Shown here: positions 53,937 to 63,454 of the stretch, piece after piece
How the letters are laid out: each line of letters opens with the position of its first letter
How positions within the stretch are numbered: the stretch's first letter is position 1
DNA from: Phenylobacterium soli
GTDB lineage: Bacteria > Pseudomonadota > Alphaproteobacteria > Caulobacterales > Caulobacteraceae
Length of the DNA: 64,000 nt
NCBI RefSeq assembly: GCF_003254475.1
Contig: NZ_QFYQ01000001.1
Span: forward strand, 2,356,001-2,420,000
Direction: 5' to 3'
Translations under genes and position numbers: made by a program
The notes under the pieces: model-generated
What the model was told of the DNA's origin: nothing
What the model saw: only the letters and a program-made list of their open reading frames with translations
Database searches by the model: none

Positions 53937-55024
53937 GCCTCGCCGAGATAGATGCGCTCGGCCCGGCGGCCGAGCCGCACCAGGATTTCGTGGGCGACGG
54001 TGCCGCCGGCGGTGGCGAGATCGTCCAGCAGGGCGTTGGGCCCGAGTAGCTCCACCGCATCACCGACCCGGGCTTCGGCGTCGCCGAGGTCGATGACCAG
54101 GATGTCCATGTTGACCACCAGCAGCGGCCGTCTGGCGCGCCCGAACCAGGCGTAGCCGCCGGCCTTGGCCGCGCGGATGACGCCGTCCGAATAGCCCGCC
54201 GCGACGACGGCGACGCGGGTGGTGCGGGTCAGGCGGACGCTGCCGCCGTAGCCGACGGTCTCGCCCGCCGGAATGGTGCGGATGTCGAGAACCGGGGCGG
54301 AGAGGGTGGCGACGGCCTTCAGCCGTGCGTCCGGCGTCTCCAGCGGACCGCCGCCATAGAGGCTGACGCCCGGGCGGACGAGATCGAAGCGATAGGCCGG
54401 ATCGAGGAACATGCCGGCCGAGGCGGAGAGGCTGGCGCTGGCTTCCGCAAACGCCGAACGAACCTCAAGGAAGCGCTGCAACTGCTCGGAATTCCTCGGA
54501 TCCTGCGGCGCGCTCGCGGAGCCGAGGTGGCTCATCACCAGGCTCACGTCGAGGCCGCGGAGCGCCTGGCCGGCGAGCAGGGCGCGGGCCTCATCCGGCG
54601 TCACGCCCTGGCGATTCATCCCGGTGTCCACGTGCAGCGCGACGGAGAGGGGCTGGCCCGAGCGTGCGGCCCAGGCGGCGGCCGCGCTGACCTGCGGCAG
54701 GCTGCAGAGCGCGGGCGTCAGGCGCGCGGCGTCCAGCCGCGGGCCGGCGTTGGCCGTGAAGCCGTCCAGGACGAAGATCGCAGCCGCCCGCTCGGGCCCG
54801 AGCGCGGCCCGCAAGCTCTCGCCCTCGCCCAGCCGGGCCACGAAGAAGCTGCGTGCGCCCTCCGCCCAGAGCCGGCGCGCCACCTGGGCCGCGCCCAGCC
54901 CATAGGCGTCGGACTTCACCACCGGCGCCACCTCCGCGCCTTGCGCCTGGGCGGCGAGGGCGTGGAAGTTGTGGGCCAGGGCGTCGAGGTCGATCGTCAG
55001 GCGCGCGGCGGCGGGCTCAGCCAT
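53933..55024 (-). CDS. alr: Alanine racemase
   Basis: A 363-residue PLP enzyme that makes D-alanine for peptidoglycan. The cofactor Lys37 lies in PVVKSDAYGLG; the catalytic Tyr region GETVGYGGSVRLTRTTR and the VSLYGGG motif follow, and HVDTGMNRQG is conserved. Length is typical. It follows dnaB by 24 bp on the same strand, a common alphaproteobacterial order (dnaB-alr). Confidence 0.95.
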   Translation of the reverse strand: MAEPAAARLTIDLDALAHNFHALAAQAQGAEVAPVVKSDAYGLGAAQVARRLWAEGARSFFVARLGEGESLRAALGPERAAAIFVLDGFTANAGPRLDAARLTPALCSLPQVSAAAAWAARSGQPLSVALHVDTGMNRQGVTPDEARALLAGQALRGLDVSLVMSHLGSASAPQDPRNSEQLQRFLEVRSAFAEASASLSASAGMFLDPAYRFDLVRPGVSLYGGGPLETPDARLKAVATLSAPVLDIRTIPAGETVGYGGSVRLTRTTRVAVVAAGYSDGVIRAAKAGGYAWFGRARRPLLVVNMDILVIDLGDAEARVGDAVELLGPNALLDDLATAGGTVAHEILVRLGRRAERIYLGEA

Positions 55025-55048
55025 GCGGGATCAGCCGGGCGGGGCGGC

Positions 55049-56539
55049 TCAGTGCGAGTCGTAGCGGCCGGAGTGCGCCAGGTTGCCGAACTTGGTGATG
55101 TCCTCGTTGAACGAGAGTTTCACCGTGCCGATCGGACCGTGACGCTGCTTGCCGATGATCACCTCGGCCATGCCGCGGACCTGGTCCATCTGTTCCTGCC
55201 ACTTGAAATGCTCTTCCGTGCCTTCGCGGGGTTCGGCGCGGCTGAGATAGTAGCTCTCGCGGTAAATGAACATGACCATGTCCGCGTCCTGCTCGATCGA
55301 GCCGGATTCCCGAAGGTCGGAGAGCATGGGCTTCTTGTCTTCGCGGTTCTCCACCTGGCGCGAGAGCTGCGACAGCGCGATCACCGGCACCTGCAGCTCC
55401 TTGGCGAGCGCCTTCAGGCCCTGGGTGATGGCGCTGACCTCCTGCACGCGGTTGTCGTTGCGCGAGCCCTGACCCATGGTGATGAGCTGCAGGTAGTCGA
55501 TGATCAGCAGATCGAGGCCCACCATCCGCTTCAGGCGGCGCGCCCGGGCGGTCAGCTTGGCCAGGGTAATGCCGCCGGTGTCGTCGATGTAGAAGGGCGC
55601 GTCCTGGATCTCGAGCGCGGCGTCGCGGATGCGGCCGAACTCCGAGGCGTCGATTTCGCCCTTGCGCAGCCGGTCGCCCGACACGCCCGACACCTCGGCC
55701 AGCATACGCATGGCCAGCTGGTCGGCGCTCATTTCCAGCGAGAAGAAGGCCACGACGCCGCCGCGCACGGTCTTCTTGGTGCCGTCCGGCTGCGGCTCCC
55801 AGGCGTAGTTCCGGGCCACGTCGAAGCCGATGTTCACAGCCAGCGACGACTTACCCATCGAGGGGCGGGCGGCCAGGATGATCAGGTCTGAGGGGTGCAG
55901 GCCGCCGATCTTCTGATCGAGGTCGATCAGCCCGGTGGACAGGCCGGCCAGGCCGCCGTCGCGGCTGTGCGCCTCGGCGGCCATGGTGACGGCGCCGTGC
56001 AGCGCCTCCGAGAAGGTCTTGAAGCCCTGCGAGACGCCGCCGGTCTCGGCGAGTTCGTAGAGCTGCTGCTCGGCCTGTTCGATCTGGTCGCGGGCGGAGA
56101 GCTCGGCGTCGCCGAGCGTCGCCTGGTTGGCGATCTCGCCGCCGATGCGGATCAGGTCGCGGCGCAGGGCCAGGTCATAGACCGCGCGGGCGTAGTCGGC
56201 GGCGTTGGCGGCCGGCGGGGCGCGGTCGACGAGGTCGGCGAGGTAGCGGACGCCGCCCAGCTCCTCGAAGGCCGGATCGCGGGCGAACTGCTCGGCGAGC
56301 AGGATCGGCTCGGCCAGCTGGCCCTTGCGGATATGGGTCTCGATGGACTCGAACAGGCGCTGGTGGAACGGCTCGAAGAAGTGCCGTCCCTGCAGGTTGT
56401 CGCCCAGGCGCTCGAACGCCGCATTGTCGTACAGCAGGGCGCCCAGCAGGGCCTGCTCGGCCTCGATGTTCGCCGGGACGCGGGGGATGTCCACGTCGTT
56501 GGAAGGGGGACGCAGGTCGAGCGCCGGAATGATCGCCAT
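55049..56539 (-). CDS. dnaB: Replicative DNA helicase DnaB
   Basis: A 496-residue hexameric replicative helicase. The N-terminal domain starts at about residue 25 (NIEAEQALLGALLYDNAAFE); the RecA-like C-terminal domain has Walker A AARPSMGKSS (223-232), Walker B LLIIDYLQLI and the ALSQLSRQVENR motif. ATG 56539 is chosen over 56608 because the extra 23 residues are not family-like. A 9-bp dyad with DnaA-like boxes lies about 63-91 bp upstream. Confidence 0.97.
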   Translation of the reverse strand: MAIIPALDLRPPSNDVDIPRVPANIEAEQALLGALLYDNAAFERLGDNLQGRHFFEPFHQRLFESIETHIRKGQLAEPILLAEQFARDPAFEELGGVRYLADLVDRAPPAANAADYARAVYDLALRRDLIRIGGEIANQATLGDAELSARDQIEQAEQQLYELAETGGVSQGFKTFSEALHGAVTMAAEAHSRDGGLAGLSTGLIDLDQKIGGLHPSDLIILAARPSMGKSSLAVNIGFDVARNYAWEPQPDGTKKTVRGGVVAFFSLEMSADQLAMRMLAEVSGVSGDRLRKGEIDASEFGRIRDAALEIQDAPFYIDDTGGITLAKLTARARRLKRMVGLDLLIIDYLQLITMGQGSRNDNRVQEVSAITQGLKALAKELQVPVIALSQLSRQVENREDKKPMLSDLRESGSIEQDADMVMFIYRESYYLSRAEPREGTEEHFKWQEQMDQVRGMAEVIIGKQRHGPIGTVKLSFNEDITKFGNLAHSGRYDSH

Positions 56540-56601
56540 GGCTGTATCGTTAGCCCAAGCGCACCGCGACAAGCACGCTGACATACGGCCCTGCGGCCAC
56601 A

Positions 56602-56630
56602 TGTCCACAGATACGAATCACCTGTGGACA
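56602..56630. promoter_or_regulatory. Dyad of DnaA-like boxes around a GANTC site upstream of dnaB
   Basis: TGTCCACAG (56602-56610) and CTGTGGACA (56622-56630) form a perfect 9-bp inverted repeat; reading 56631-56623 on the minus strand gives TTGTCCACA, one mismatch from the DnaA consensus TTATCCACA. GAATC (56615-56619), a CcrM-type methylation site, sits in the 11-nt spacer. The dyad is in the dnaB promoter region. Confidence 0.55.
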
Positions 56631-56658
56631 AGCTTGGCCTTGCCTCGCCCGAGGGGCG

Positions 56659-56693
56659 AAAAAAAGCGGCGCGGGAGGGAACTCCCGCGCCGC
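56659..56693 (-). terminator. Rho-independent terminator of the TonB receptor gene
   Basis: On the minus strand a perfect 12-bp stem (56693-56682 with 56677-56666, loop of 4) is followed by seven T residues (56665-56659). It lies 25 bp past the receptor's stop and separates it from dnaB. Confidence 0.88.
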
Positions 56694-56717
56694 CGCATTC
56701 CGATCGGGATCGGATGA

Positions 56718-59144
<2,427 letters not shown>

Positions 59145-59163
59145 GAACTTAGATCCCCTTCAG

Positions 59164-59180
59164 GTCCCGTTCGTCGGGAC
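59164..59180 (-). promoter_or_regulatory. Inverted repeat in the TonB receptor 5' leader
   Basis: GTCCCG (59164-59169) and CGGGAC (59175-59180) form a 6-bp dyad 20 bp before the ATG at 59144. It could be an operator or an mRNA hairpin. No Fur-box-like pattern is seen. Confidence 0.3.
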
Positions 59181-59252
59181 GGAGCTATCGTTGGGAATCT
59201 GAGCTAAGCCGCTGCGGCGGCGCTACAAATGACAATTCTGCCACAGCAGTAC

Positions 59253-59283
59253 AAAAACGGCGCGGGAGTGGCCTCCCGCGCCG
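59253..59283 (-). terminator. Rho-independent terminator of the rpsF-rpsR-rplI operon
   Basis: On the minus strand an 11-bp stem (59283-59273 with 59268-59258, loop of 4) is followed by five T residues (59257-59253). The stem is nearly identical to that at 56666-56693. Confidence 0.82.
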
Positions 59284-59320
59284 CATCTGTGTCGTCAGTG
59301 TGACCTTTCGGTCGCCGGTG

Positions 59321-59905
59321 TTAGGCTTCGGTGAACTCCGCCGCCGCCTGACCCGCACCGCCCTCGAGAAGGTCCGCGGCGGCCTCTTCGGCAGCCAGGC
59401 GCTCTTCTTCGAACTGGGCGTTGATCACGTTCTCGCCGCGCGCCTGGCGCTCGGCCTCGTCCGCGCTGCGGGCGATGTTGAGGGTGACCGTCACGGTGAC
59501 TTCCGGGTGCAGACGGATCTTCACCTCGTGCAGGCCGAGCGTCTTGATCGGCTTGTCCAGCACGACCATGGCGCGTTCGACCTTGCCGCCTTCGGCGTTC
59601 ACCGCGTCGGCGACGTCACGACCCGCGACCGAGCCGTAGAGCTGACCGCTCTCGCCCGCCTGACGGATCAGGATGTACGAGCTGCCGTCGAGCTTCTCGC
59701 CAGCCTTGCCGGCGGCGTCCTTGGCCTTGGCGTTGCGGGCCTCGATCTCGGAGCGCTGGGCTTCGAAGACCTTGAGGTTGGCCGCGTTGGCGCGCAGCGC
59801 CTTGTGGCGCGGCAGGAGGAAGTTGCGGGCATAGCCGTCCTTGACGGTGACCACGTCACCGAGGCCGCCCCAGCCTTCCACGCGTTCGAGCAGAATGACT
59901 TTCAT
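59321..59905 (-). CDS. rplI: 50S ribosomal protein L9
   Basis: A 194-residue L9. The N-terminal domain starts MKVILLERVEGWGGLGDVVT followed by GYARNFLLPRHKA, the family signature; the central helix and C-terminal RNA-binding domain follow. A Glu/Ala-rich tail extends the protein beyond the 149 residues of E. coli, typical for alphaproteobacteria. It is the last gene of the rpsF-rpsR-rplI operon. Confidence 0.98.
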   Translation of the reverse strand: MKVILLERVEGWGGLGDVVTVKDGYARNFLLPRHKALRANAANLKVFEAQRSEIEARNAKAKDAAGKAGEKLDGSSYILIRQAGESGQLYGSVAGRDVADAVNAEGGKVERAMVVLDKPIKTLGLHEVKIRLHPEVTVTVTLNIARSADEAERQARGENVINAQFEEERLAAEEAAADLLEGGAGQAAAEFTEA

Positions 59906-59920
59906 GGGTCCGATCCTCCC

Positions 59921-60196
59921 TTACTTCACGACGTAGGGAAGGAGCGCCAGGAAGCGGGCGCGCTTGATGGCGCGGGCCAGCTCACGCTGCTTCTTGGCGG
60001 ACACCGCGGTGATGCGCGACGGCACGATCTTGCCGCGCTCGGAAACGTAGCGCTGCAGGAGCTTGACGTCCTTGTAGTCGATCTTCGGCGCGTTGGCGCC
60101 GGAGAACGGGCACACCTTGCGGCGGCGGAAGAACGGACGGCGGGCGCCGCCGGCGGAAGCGCCGGGAGCCGGCGCGGCGGAGGTTTCGTCGGTCAT
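59921..60196 (-). CDS. rpsR: 30S ribosomal protein S18
   Basis: A 91-residue S18 with the core [20 protein letters not shown] and the C-terminal [17 protein letters not shown]. It has an Ala/Gly/Pro-rich N-terminal extension of about 18 residues. It lies 18 bp after rpsF and 15 bp before rplI. S18 forms a heterodimer with S6 on the 30S platform. Confidence 0.98.
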   Translation of the reverse strand: MTDETSAAPAPGASAGGARRPFFRRRKVCPFSGANAPKIDYKDVKLLQRYVSERGKIVPSRITAVSAKKQRELARAIKRARFLALLPYVVK

Positions 60197-60214
60197 CGCG
60201 AGATCCTCCCTTTC

Positions 60215-60577
60215 TTAGAATTGCGGAGCGTCGTCGCGGCGTTCGCGGTCGCGATCGCGGCGGGCGAGGATGGGGGACAGCTCGAGGTCCAGCTCTTCGA
60301 CGCGAACGGTCAGGTACCGCAGGACGTCTTCGTTGATCGACAGCTGGCGTTCCATCTCCTTCACGGCGTCGGCCGGGGCGTCGATGGCGAGCAGGGAGTA
60401 GTGACCCTTGCGGTTCTTCTTGATCCGGTAGGTCAGGTTGCGAAGACCCCAGTACTCGATCTTGGCGACGGTGCCGCCGCCTTGTTCGATCAGAGCTTTC
60501 AGGGTGTCGTTGAGGGCTTCGGCTTGCTGCGGCGAGATATCCTGCCGCGAGATCACGACGTGTTCGTAGAGCGCCAT
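60215..60577 (-). CDS. rpsF: 30S ribosomal protein S6
   Basis: A 120-residue S6 with [20 protein letters not shown] at the start, then [20 protein letters not shown] and the Arg/Asp-rich C-terminal tail ending DDAPQF. First gene of the ribosomal operon with a promoter candidate about 143 bp upstream. A GC-rich hairpin-capable leader of about 140 nt precedes it, where S6-S18 autoregulatory leaders are known in other bacteria. Confidence 0.98.
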   Translation of the reverse strand: MALYEHVVISRQDISPQQAEALNDTLKALIEQGGGTVAKIEYWGLRNLTYRIKKNRKGHYSLLAIDAPADAVKEMERQLSINEDVLRYLTVRVEELDLELSPILARRDRDRERRDDAPQF

Positions 60578-60719
60578 AGTTTCCTTCTTCCGGTTGGGAG
60601 GGCGGCGCGTCCGGCGGCGGAAGGACCGCCGGAAACGATGGCTCTCAGGCGCGGCGACCGGAACGTCGTCCCGGCCCTTTGGAGGCTCCGCGTGAGACCG
60701 CCTTCCGTGAAGAGGCGGG

Positions 60720-60748
60720 CAAATAGGGGAAAAGCGCTGTCAGGGCAA
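60720..60748 (-). promoter_or_regulatory. Candidate promoter of rpsF operon
   Basis: On the minus strand TTGCCC (60748-60743) and TATTTG (60725-60720) are separated by 17 bp, fitting the sigma70 spacing. The -10 is 3-4 of 6 to consensus. Confidence 0.4.
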
Positions 60749-60797
60749 GGGTTTTCACCCCCTCGACCGCCCGCGGCTGTCCCCCAGGCCCGTGGCC

Positions 60798-61349
60798 CTA
60801 CTTCTTGGCGTTGAGACTCTTCACCGCCCCCAGCGTCTGGGCGACGTGGTCGTTGGGGTTGAGGTTGTCGTAGGCGAAGGCGACCTTGCCGTCGCGGCCG
60901 ATCACATAGGAGGTCCGGCTGGACCAGTCGGGCTTCATCGACAGCACGGCGTCGTACTGCTTGGCGATGACCGCGCCGGGGTCGGCGGCGACGGGGAACT
61001 TGCCCCCGCAGTGCTCGGTCTCCTTCGAGAACTCGGCGAGCTCGCTGATCTTGCCGGCGGTGACGCCGATCACCGTGGCCTTCTGGGCCTTGAACTGGTC
61101 GATGGCCTCCGAGAACAGGTGGGCTTCCATGTTGCAGCCCGAGGTGTGGGCGGCGGGGAAGAAATAGACCACCACCGGGCCCTTCTTGACCGCGTCCGCC
61201 AGCTTGAAGGTGAAGGGCTGGCCGGCGAGGTAGGCCTGGGCGGTGAAGTCGGGCGCCTTGGCCCCCGGCTTGAGTTCGGCGAGCGCCGGCGTGGCGACCG
61301 CGGCGATGAGTGCGGCCAAGGCTGCGACAGGCGTGGCGACAGCTTTCAT
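60798..61349 (-). CDS. Exported Bcp-type peroxiredoxin
   Basis: A 183-residue peroxiredoxin of the Bcp/PrxQ subfamily. Peroxidatic Cys72 is in FFPAAHTSGCNMEAH, with a second Cys114 (ETEHCGGKFPV) in the position of a possible resolving Cys. Unlike cytosolic Bcp it starts with a signal-peptide-like segment (VAALAALIAAVATPALA), implying a periplasmic or membrane-anchored location. It is 448 bp upstream of the rpsF start codon's strand neighbour and probably monocistronic. Confidence 0.88.
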   Translation of the reverse strand: MKAVATPVAALAALIAAVATPALAELKPGAKAPDFTAQAYLAGQPFTFKLADAVKKGPVVVYFFPAAHTSGCNMEAHLFSEAIDQFKAQKATVIGVTAGKISELAEFSKETEHCGGKFPVAADPGAVIAKQYDAVLSMKPDWSSRTSYVIGRDGKVAFAYDNLNPNDHVAQTLGAVKSLNAKK

Positions 61350-61407
61350 GATGACCTCCCAGGTCCCGATCCGGGGAGGACTAGACGTTCGCGGCGCCGC
61401 TCCGTCA

Positions 61408-61423
61408 ACCGCCGTTCGGCGGT
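61408..61423 (-). other. Hairpin at the 3' end of the RTX gene pair
   Basis: ACCGCC (61408-61413) and GGCGGT (61418-61423) form a 6-bp stem with loop GTTC, directly after the downstream RTX stop. No T-run follows, so it is a weak terminator candidate at best. Confidence 0.3.
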
Positions 61424-61424
61424 G

Positions 61425-62324
61425 TCAGGTGAAGAGGAAGTCGCTGGCGCTGAGGCTCTTGAGGCTGACCCCCACCAGGGTGAGGGTATTGAGCCCGTCC
61501 AGCGAGGTCAGAACCACGTCAGATCCGGCCTGAACGGCGTGCGACTGCACGCTTTCCCAGACGCCCCACATGTTGTGGTCCACCGAGATGGTGTCGGTGC
61601 GGGTGTCGAAATCGGTGATCTTGTCGTGGCCGAATCCGGCGTCGAACACGAACACGTCCGGACCGTTGCCGCCGGACAGGGTGTCGTCGCCGAGTCCGCC
61701 GTTAAGGGTGTCCGCGCCGTTTCCGCCGAAGAGATTGTCGTTGCCGGCGCCGCCGGAGAGCGAATCCTTGCCGTTCTCGCCCGAGACCGTGTCGGCGCCC
61801 GCAGCGCCGATCAGGGTGTCGCCGGAGTTGCCGCCGCACAGGTTGTCGTTGCCTGCGCCGCCGGTGATCACCTGCGGGTGGTTGCCGCCGCAGATCGTTT
61901 CGCCGGGCGTGGCGTTGCCGGTCACGGTGATCGTCACCGTGGTCCACTGACTGACCGAGTAGGGCCAGGTGCTGCTGTCGCCCTGGCTCGCCCACTGGTC
62001 GGCCACGCGATAGGCGAAGGTGATGGTGTGGGTCCCGACCTGCAGGTCGGGGTTGTCCGAGAAGAACGACAGCGCCTGGCGGCCGTCGTCGGTGGCGGTG
62101 ATGGACAGGTTGCCGATCGCGGCGCCCGTCTCGTCCACCGGCTGGGTCCAGTCGAGCAGCCAGAAGTGGGCCGCGTCACCCAGATCGGGATCGGTGTCGT
62201 TGGCCAGGATGTCGATCAGCTGGCCGTCGGGGCCGAGGCCGGTGCTGAGCTGCGCCGCGGCGTCCGCCGTGAAGGTGAAGCTGTCGGCCACGCCGACGGG
62301 CGGATGATCGGAAGTCAGGGGCAT
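61425..62324 (-). CDS. RTX calcium-binding repeat protein (copy 1)
   Basis: A 299-residue protein with an N-terminal cadherin/tandem-95-like domain (about 10-135, with VADSFTFTADAAAQ and LIDILANDTDPD), about seven RTX-type GGxGxD nonapeptides at 154-222 (GGAGNDNLCG, GAAGADTVSG, GGAGNDNLFG, GGNGADTLNG, GGLGDDTLSG), and a C-terminal beta region ending LSASDFLFT. There is no N-terminal signal peptide; a type I secretion signal at the C-terminus is expected. Cys145 and Cys163 are unusual for type I substrates. It is the downstream member of a tandem duplication, 16 bp after copy 2. Confidence 0.85.
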   Translation of the reverse strand: MPLTSDHPPVGVADSFTFTADAAAQLSTGLGPDGQLIDILANDTDPDLGDAAHFWLLDWTQPVDETGAAIGNLSITATDDGRQALSFFSDNPDLQVGTHTITFAYRVADQWASQGDSSTWPYSVSQWTTVTITVTGNATPGETICGGNHPQVITGGAGNDNLCGGNSGDTLIGAAGADTVSGENGKDSLSGGAGNDNLFGGNGADTLNGGLGDDTLSGGNGPDVFVFDAGFGHDKITDFDTRTDTISVDHNMWGVWESVQSHAVQAGSDVVLTSLDGLNTLTLVGVSLKSLSASDFLFT

Positions 62325-62340
62325 GAGTCCGTCCCGGGCC

Positions 62341-63357
62341 TCAGGTGAACAGGAAATCGTGCGAGCGGAGATCTCTCAGCGAGATCCCGTCGAGGGTGAG
62401 CGTGTAGCCGCCGAAGTCGCTGGTGATCACCACGCTATGGTCCACCTGCACGGCGTGCGCCTTCAGATCGGCGAAGCTGCCCCACATGTTGTGGTCCACC
62501 GCGATGGTGTCGATCCACGGCCGGAAGTCGGTGATCTCGTCGTGGCCGAAGCCGTAGTCGAAGACGAATTTGTCCGGGCCGACGCCGCCGGAAAGCGTGT
62601 CGTCGCCGGCGCCGCCATTGATGGTGTCCGGCGCGCCGTCGCTGATGTCCTCGATGAAGCTCTTGATGGCGTTGGCGATGGCGCCCAGGCCGTGCTCGCC
62701 GTGATGATCGTCGTCGTTATCATCGTGGCAATGGCAGACGCCGAGGTCGTGCACGCCGCCATAGATGCGGTCGTTGCCGTCGCCACCCTGCAGCAGGTCC
62801 TTGCCGTTGCCGCCGACCAGGGTGTCCGCGCCGGCGCCGCCGATCAGGGTGTCGCGTCCGTTGCCGCCGATCAGGGCGTCGTTGCCGCCGCCGCCGGTGA
62901 GCGTCTGGTTGTGGTTCGTGCCGCAGAGCGTCTCGCCGGGAATGGAGTTGCCGCTTATGGTCAGGGTGACCGTGGTCTGCTGGCTGACCGAATAGGGCCA
63001 GGTCGAGGCGTCGCCCTGGCTCGCCCATTGGTCGGCGACGCGATAGCTGAAGGTGACCGTGTGGGTCCCGACCTGCAGCGCGGCGTCGTCGGAGAAGAAA
63101 CTGAGGGCCTGGCGGCCGTCCGCGGTCGCGGTGATCGCCAGGGTTCCGATCGGATTGCCCGATGCGTCCACGGGCTGCGACCAGTCGAACAGCCAGAAGT
63201 GCGCCGCGTCCCCGGCGTCCGGGTCGGTGTCGTTGGCCAGGATGTCGATCATCACGCCGTCCGGGCCGAGGCCGGTGCTCAGCGTCGCAGCGTCGTTCGC
63301 CGACAGCGTCAGGCTGTCCGCGACGCCGATCGGCGGATGATCAGAAGTCAGGGGCAT
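62341..63357 (-). CDS. RTX calcium-binding repeat protein (copy 2, with His/Asp-rich insert)
   Basis: A 338-residue paralog of the neighbouring gene. The first 160 residues align without gaps to copy 1 (MPLTSDHPP, GLGPDG, WASQGD.STWPYSVSQ), and the final 95 also match (DFLFT end). RTX repeats at 154-200 are interrupted by an insertion at about 202-244: HDLGVCHCHDDNDDDHHGEH, then AIKSFIEDI, after which repeats resume (INGGAGDDTLSGG). ATG 63357 matches the start of copy 1; the frame is open to 63540. No signal peptide; C-terminal type I secretion is expected. Confidence 0.84.
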   Translation of the reverse strand: MPLTSDHPPIGVADSLTLSANDAATLSTGLGPDGVMIDILANDTDPDAGDAAHFWLFDWSQPVDASGNPIGTLAITATADGRQALSFFSDDAALQVGTHTVTFSYRVADQWASQGDASTWPYSVSQQTTVTLTISGNSIPGETLCGTNHNQTLTGGGGNDALIGGNGRDTLIGGAGADTLVGGNGKDLLQGGDGNDRIYGGVHDLGVCHCHDDNDDDHHGEHGLGAIANAIKSFIEDISDGAPDTINGGAGDDTLSGGVGPDKFVFDYGFGHDEITDFRPWIDTIAVDHNMWGSFADLKAHAVQVDHSVVITSDFGGYTLTLDGISLRDLRSHDFLFT

Positions 63358-63454
63358 GGCTCGCCGTCGTCCCGAAAAGTGTGCCGCAATAGCACAGCTT
63401 GCTCTACTACTGCACGAGTTTATGCAACCGGGCGGCCAAGCAACGCTGGCCTCG

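Noticed and set aside
61425..63357. Reading the two RTX genes as a toxin operon
   Set aside because: No catalytic, pore-forming or acyltransferase (HlyC-like) element is visible; only calcium-binding repeats and a cadherin-like domain.
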